NCBI RefSeq assembly: GCF_000310185.1
Contig: NZ_AMXD01000020.1
Span: forward strand, 1-40,030
Direction: 5' to 3'
Origin: Thauera aminoaromatica S2
GTDB lineage: Bacteria > Pseudomonadota > Gammaproteobacteria > Burkholderiales > Rhodocyclaceae
Length of the DNA: 40,030 bases
Shown here: piece after piece, positions 36,762-40,030 of the stretch
Layout: every line of letters begins with the position of its first letter
Position numbering within the stretch: the first letter of the stretch is position 1
Position numbers and translations under genes: made by a program
The notes under the pieces: model-generated
The model's database searches: none
Told to the model about the DNA's origin: nothing
Seen by the model: only the letters and a program-made list of their open reading frames with translations

Positions 36762-38645
36762 ATGACGGCAGAACTCGAAACCATCCTGGAGCGTCACCGG
36801 CGCGATCCGCTGCAGTTGCTGCAGATCCTGATCGAGCTCCAGGCCCGTGACGGCTGGCTGCCGCCGGCCACGCTCTCCGCGCTGGCGGGCGCGCTCGGCA
36901 TCCCGCGCGCCCGCGTCGAGAGCACCGCGAGCTTCTACAGCTTCCTGCACACCCGGCCGGCGGGCGAATACCGCATCCTGTTCTCCGACAACATCACCGA
37001 CCGCATGCTCGGCAACCAGGCGCTGATGCAGACGCTGTGCGACAAGCTCTGGCTGCAGCCGGGCAAGGTGTCGGAGGACGGCCTGGCGAGAGTGTCGACC
37101 ACCTCGTGCACCGGCATGTGCGACCAGGGGCCGGCGCTGCTGGCCAACGGGCGCACGATCACCCGCCTCACGCTCGAGCGCATCGACGAGATGGCGCACC
37201 TGATCCGCCGCCGCGTGCCGGTGGGCGACTGGCCGCCGGAGTGGTTCCATGTCGAGGACAAGCTCCGCCGCCGCGACGTGCTGCTCGACCACGGCCTGGC
37301 GCCGGGTGCGGCGCTCGCCGCGGCGCTCGAGCGCGGCCCCACCGGGCTGCTGTGGGAGATCGAGCGCTCCGGACTGCGCGGCCGCGGCGGCGCGGGTTTC
37401 GGCAGCGACATCAAGTGGCGCTCGTGCCGCGACGCCTGGGGCGACGCGCACTACGTGATCTGCAACGCCGACGAGGGCGAGCCCGGCACCTTCAAGGACC
37501 GCGTGCTGCTGTCGAGCTACTTCGACCTGGTGGTCGACGGCATGTGCATCGCCGGCATGGCGATCGGCGCCAACAAGGGCTTCATTTACCTGCGCGGCGA
37601 ATACCGCTACCTGCTCGACCGCCTGGAAACACGCCTCGCCCAGCGCCGCGAACAGAACCTGCTCGGGCGCAACATCCTGGGCCGTGGCTTCTCCTTCGAC
37701 ATCGAGATCCACCTCGGCGCCGGCGCCTACATCTGCGGCGAGGAATCCGCGCTCATCGAGTCGCTCGAAGGCAAGCCGGGCAAGCCGCGCATCCGCCCGC
37801 CCTTCCCGGTCACCAACGGCTATCGCGGGCAGCCGACCACGGTGAACAACGTCGAGACGCTCGCGCTCGCCGCGCTGATCGCGGTGCGCGGCGGCGACTG
37901 GTTCCACGCCATCGGCACCCCGGCCTCGACCGGCACCAAGCTGCTGTCGGTGTCGGGCGACGTCGAGCGCCCGGGCATCTACGAGTTTCCCTTCGGTGTC
38001 ACCGTGGCCGAGGTGCTCGAGGCCGCCGGCGCGCGCGACACGCAGGCGGTGACGAGCGCCGGCGCGGCCGGGCATTGCCTGGCTGCCGACGAGTTCGGTC
38101 GTCGCATCGCCTTCGAGGATGTCGCCACCGGCGGCTCGATCATGGTGTTCGACCGTTCCCGCGACATGTTCGAGGTGGCGCACAACTTCGCCCACTTCTT
38201 CGCCCACGAGAGCTGCGGCTTCTGCACGCCCTGCCGCGTCGGCACCGCGGTCAACGCCCGCCTGCTGGACAAGCTCGCCGCCGACCACGGCTCGCCCTAC
38301 GACCTCGACGAGATCGCGAAGATGCACCGCCTGATGCAGGGCGCCAGCCACTGCGGCCTGGGCAACACGGCGACGATCGCGATCGACGACATGCTGGCCA
38401 AGTTCCGCCCCGCCTTCGAGCGCCGCCTGCACTCGCCCGACTACGAGCCCGCCTTCGACCTCGACGCGGCGCTGTCGCAGGCGCGCCGGATGACCGGCCG
38501 CGACGACCCCGGCGCCCACCTCGGCGACAACCACGAGGCCCTGGTCGAGGAGCGCCCCCATGCGCAGGGCGCCACCACAGCGGGCGCCGCGCAGTCCGTC
38601 CCCTCCTCCGCCGAGGCCGCCTCGGCAAAGGATCTGCAGCCATGA
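36762..38645 (+). CDS. hoxF: NAD-reducing [NiFe] hydrogenase, diaphorase subunit HoxF
   Basis: 627 aa. Carries FMN and the NAD(H) site of the cytoplasmic bidirectional hydrogenase. The N-terminal NuoE-like part (about 1-150) keeps only one clear Cys pair, Cys116 and Cys120 (TSCTGMCDQG); where NuoE has its first pair, this protein reads FSDNITD. The NuoF-like part has the NADH loop RGRGGAGFGSDIKW, the FMN region NADEGEPGTFKDR, GAGAYICGEESALIESLEG, and a [4Fe-4S] motif CGFCTPC (about 485-491) with a later Cys in HCGLGN. This is the fused HoxF of the group 3d Ralstonia type. A hydrophilic Ala/Ser-rich tail ends it. Its stop overlaps hoxU as ATGA. Confidence 0.95.
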   Translation: MTAELETILERHRRDPLQLLQILIELQARDGWLPPATLSALAGALGIPRARVESTASFYSFLHTRPAGEYRILFSDNITDRMLGNQALMQTLCDKLWLQPGKVSEDGLARVSTTSCTGMCDQGPALLANGRTITRLTLERIDEMAHLIRRRVPVGDWPPEWFHVEDKLRRRDVLLDHGLAPGAALAAALERGPTGLLWEIERSGLRGRGGAGFGSDIKWRSCRDAWGDAHYVICNADEGEPGTFKDRVLLSSYFDLVVDGMCIAGMAIGANKGFIYLRGEYRYLLDRLETRLAQRREQNLLGRNILGRGFSFDIEIHLGAGAYICGEESALIESLEGKPGKPRIRPPFPVTNGYRGQPTTVNNVETLALAALIAVRGGDWFHAIGTPASTGTKLLSVSGDVERPGIYEFPFGVTVAEVLEAAGARDTQAVTSAGAAGHCLAADEFGRRIAFEDVATGGSIMVFDRSRDMFEVAHNFAHFFAHESCGFCTPCRVGTAVNARLLDKLAADHGSPYDLDEIAKMHRLMQGASHCGLGNTATIAIDDMLAKFRPAFERRLHSPDYEPAFDLDAALSQARRMTGRDDPGAHLGDNHEALVEERPHAQGATTAGAAQSVPSSAEAASAKDLQP

Positions 38646-39373
38646 ACGATTCCTTCCTGCTCGACGGCGAGGACATCCCCTTCACCCCCGGCCAGACCGT
38701 GATGCAGGCCGCCGCCGCCGCGGGCAAGTACATCCCGCACCTGTGCTGGCACCCCGACTTTGCCGCGCACGGCTCGTGCAAGCTGTGCACGGTGAAGATC
38801 GGCGGGCGCTTCGCCACGTCCTGCACAGTGCGCGCCGCCGCCGGCCAGGAGGTGGAGAACCGCACGGCAGAGCTCGACGCCAAGCGCCGCACGCTGCTGC
38901 AGCTGCTCTTCGTCGAAGGCAACCACTTCTGCCCTTCGTGCGAGAAGAGCGGCGACTGCGCACTGCAAGCCACCGCCTACGAGATGGGCATGCTGACGCC
39001 GCATTTCGACCACTTCTACCCCGATCGCCCGGTGGACGCCTCGCACCCCGACGTGCTGCTTGAGTTCAACCGCTGCATCCTGTGCGAGCTGTGCGTGCGC
39101 GCCAGCCGCGATGTCGACGGCAAGAACGTGTTCGCGCTCGCCGGCCGCGGCACGCAGTCGCACCTGGTGGTCAACAGCGACACGGGGCGGCTCGCCGACA
39201 CCGACTTCGCCGTCACCGACCGCGCCGCCGCGGTCTGTCCGGTGGGCGTGATCCTCAGTAAACGGGTGGGCTTCGCCGTGCCGATCGGGCAGCGGACCTA
39301 CGACCGCCGGCCGATCAGCGCGAGCACCAGCCCCGAAGGCAAGGCCGGTGCCGGCATCGAGGAGGCTCGATGA
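38642..39373 (+). CDS. hoxU: NAD-reducing hydrogenase, diaphorase iron-sulfur subunit HoxU
   Basis: 243 aa NuoG-N-terminal-like subunit that passes electrons between HoxF and the hydrogenase module. The [2Fe-2S] ligands are in CWHPDFAAHGSCKLC and the Cys of FATSC. The His-Cys3 [4Fe-4S] site is in HFCPSCEKSGDC. A further [4Fe-4S] site lies in CILCELC with a later Cys in AVCPVG. It starts in ATGA overlap with hoxF and ends overlapping hoxY. The length is normal for HoxU. All clusters appear complete. Confidence 0.95.
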   Translation: MNDSFLLDGEDIPFTPGQTVMQAAAAAGKYIPHLCWHPDFAAHGSCKLCTVKIGGRFATSCTVRAAAGQEVENRTAELDAKRRTLLQLLFVEGNHFCPSCEKSGDCALQATAYEMGMLTPHFDHFYPDRPVDASHPDVLLEFNRCILCELCVRASRDVDGKNVFALAGRGTQSHLVVNSDTGRLADTDFAVTDRAAAVCPVGVILSKRVGFAVPIGQRTYDRRPISASTSPEGKAGAGIEEAR

Positions 39374-39951
39374 TGGACATCGACATCGCAAAGATCGACG
39401 CTGGCGGCGCGCCACGCAAGCTCAAGGTCGCCACCGTCTCGCTCGCGGGCTGCTTCGGCTGCCACATGTCCTTTCTCGACATCGACGAGCGCCTGCTGCC
39501 GCTGCTCGAACTCGTCGAGTTCGACCGCTCGCCGCTCACCGACATCAAGCACTGCGGCCCCTGCGACATCGGCCTCATCGAGGGCGGGGTGTGCAACGCC
39601 GAGAACGTGCATGTGCTGCGCGAATTCCGCGCCAACTGCAAGGTGCTGATCGCGCTCGGCGCGTGCGCGGTCAACGGCGGGCTGCCTGCACAGCGCAATC
39701 ACCTCGAGCTCGCCGACCTCCTGCAGGAGGTCTATCGAACCGGCCACGGTCTCGCCGAGGGCAGCCGCATTCCCGACGACCCCGAGCTGCCGCTGCCGCT
39801 CAACCAGGTCCATCCGGTGCATGAGGTGGTGAGGATCGATTACTTCTTGCCTGGCTGCCCGCCATCGGGCGACGCGATCTGGGCCTTCCTGACCCAGTTG
39901 ATCGAAGGCAAGGACCCGAGCCTGGGACATGGGCTGCTGCACTATGACTGA
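39370..39951 (+). CDS. hoxY: NAD-reducing hydrogenase small subunit HoxY
   Basis: 193 aa small subunit of the [NiFe] hydrogenase, with one proximal [4Fe-4S] cluster. Cys ligands are visible in SLAGCFGCHMSFLDIDERL, CGPCDIGLIEGGV, LGACAVNGGLPAQRN and PGCPPSGDAIW. There is no twin-arginine signal, which fits a cytoplasmic enzyme. Two adjacent ATGs (39370 and 39373) are possible starts, both at the overlap with the hoxU stop. The catalytic subunit HoxH should come next, but the sequence after the stop is repeat-like up to the window end. Confidence 0.95.
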   Translation: MMDIDIAKIDAGGAPRKLKVATVSLAGCFGCHMSFLDIDERLLPLLELVEFDRSPLTDIKHCGPCDIGLIEGGVCNAENVHVLREFRANCKVLIALGACAVNGGLPAQRNHLELADLLQEVYRTGHGLAEGSRIPDDPELPLPLNQVHPVHEVVRIDYFLPGCPPSGDAIWAFLTQLIEGKDPSLGHGLLHYD

Positions 39952-39964
39952 AACCCCGAAAGGC

Positions 39965-40030
39965 TCGCGGCTCGCGCCGCTCCTGCAGGAAGCTCGAGCA
40001 CCTCGCTTTTCGGCAGGAGCGGCGCAAGCC
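39965..40030. repeat. inverted pair of REP-like repeats after hoxY
   Basis: An inverted copy at 39965-39986 (reverse strand GCAGGAGCGGCGCGAGCC) and a forward copy at 40013-40030 (GCAGGAGCGGCGCAAGCC, cut by the window edge). They are a variant of the element found elsewhere in the window (GTAGGAGCGACGCAAGTC). They lie within the hox operon, between hoxY and the expected hoxH. Confidence 0.75.

Noticed and set aside
39944-40030. Open frame beginning ATGACTGAAACC as the start of hoxH
   Set aside because: The translation (MTETPKGSRLAPLL...) lacks the HoxH start with the RxEG and first CxxC region and is made of REP sequence; hoxH probably begins beyond the window.

Overview
The window is about 40 kb of GC-rich bacterial chromosome, almost fully coding, with short gaps and many ATGA start/stop overlaps. 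Gene content suggests a facultatively anaerobic betaproteobacterium of the Rhodocyclales (Thauera/Azoarcus/Aromatoleum type): an iscR-cysE-cysteine desulfurase block, ccoG next to norEF-like genes, selD/selU, mtfA, a soluble NAD-linked [NiFe] hydrogenase (hoxFUY), and many short palindromic REP-type repeats. The genus is inferred from gene content and style, not from a marker gene.

Layout. 1-1700: an IscR regulon block on the minus strand (cysteine desulfurase fragment, iscR, cysE), with a good sigma70 promoter and IscR-box-like sites before iscR and another before cysE. 1.8-3.7 kb: mtfA, a flavodoxin-like protein and a 'host attachment' family protein. 3.9-5.7 kb: minus-strand thpR-ispF-ispD with overlapping ends. 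5.8-9.6 kb: a complete AmmeMemoRadiSam operon (Memo, AMMECR1, radical SAM) followed by an alpha/beta-hydrolase-like protein that has lost its catalytic residues and by a small HExxH protein. 9.8-15.9 kb: mfd, corA, a REP cluster and an M48 metalloprotease/TPR lipoprotein. 15.9-19.9 kb: ccoG, norE/norF-like membrane genes and a MocR-type regulator. 19.9-25.0 kb: tag, whose 3' end runs into a displaced fragment of the M48 gene, then a translationally coupled pair: a periplasmic-sensor PAS-GGDEF-EAL protein and an orphan family-1 solute-binding protein. 25.4-27.0 kb: an SDR-fold protein with the Ser-Tyr-Arg pattern of halohydrin dehalogenases, and a cupin. 27.2-36.6 kb: aroG-type DAHP synthase, serB, REP tandem, ybbA/tesA, selD/selU, a methyltransferase and glycogen phosphorylase. 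36.8 kb to the end: hoxF-hoxU-hoxY, running into REP-like DNA where hoxH would be expected.

The most interesting items are: (1) the AmmeMemoRadiSam operon, a conserved system of unknown function, with an attached hydrolase pseudoenzyme; (2) the halohydrin-dehalogenase-like protein; (3) the EAL protein with a degenerate GGDEF motif coupled to a solute-binding protein that has no transporter; (4) the IscR-box-like site before cysE; (5) the displaced M48 gene fragment that supplies the C-terminus of Tag; (6) a REP family that provides a stop codon to one gene and interrupts the hox operon. All statements rest on reading the sequence and recalling family motifs; no database search was run.
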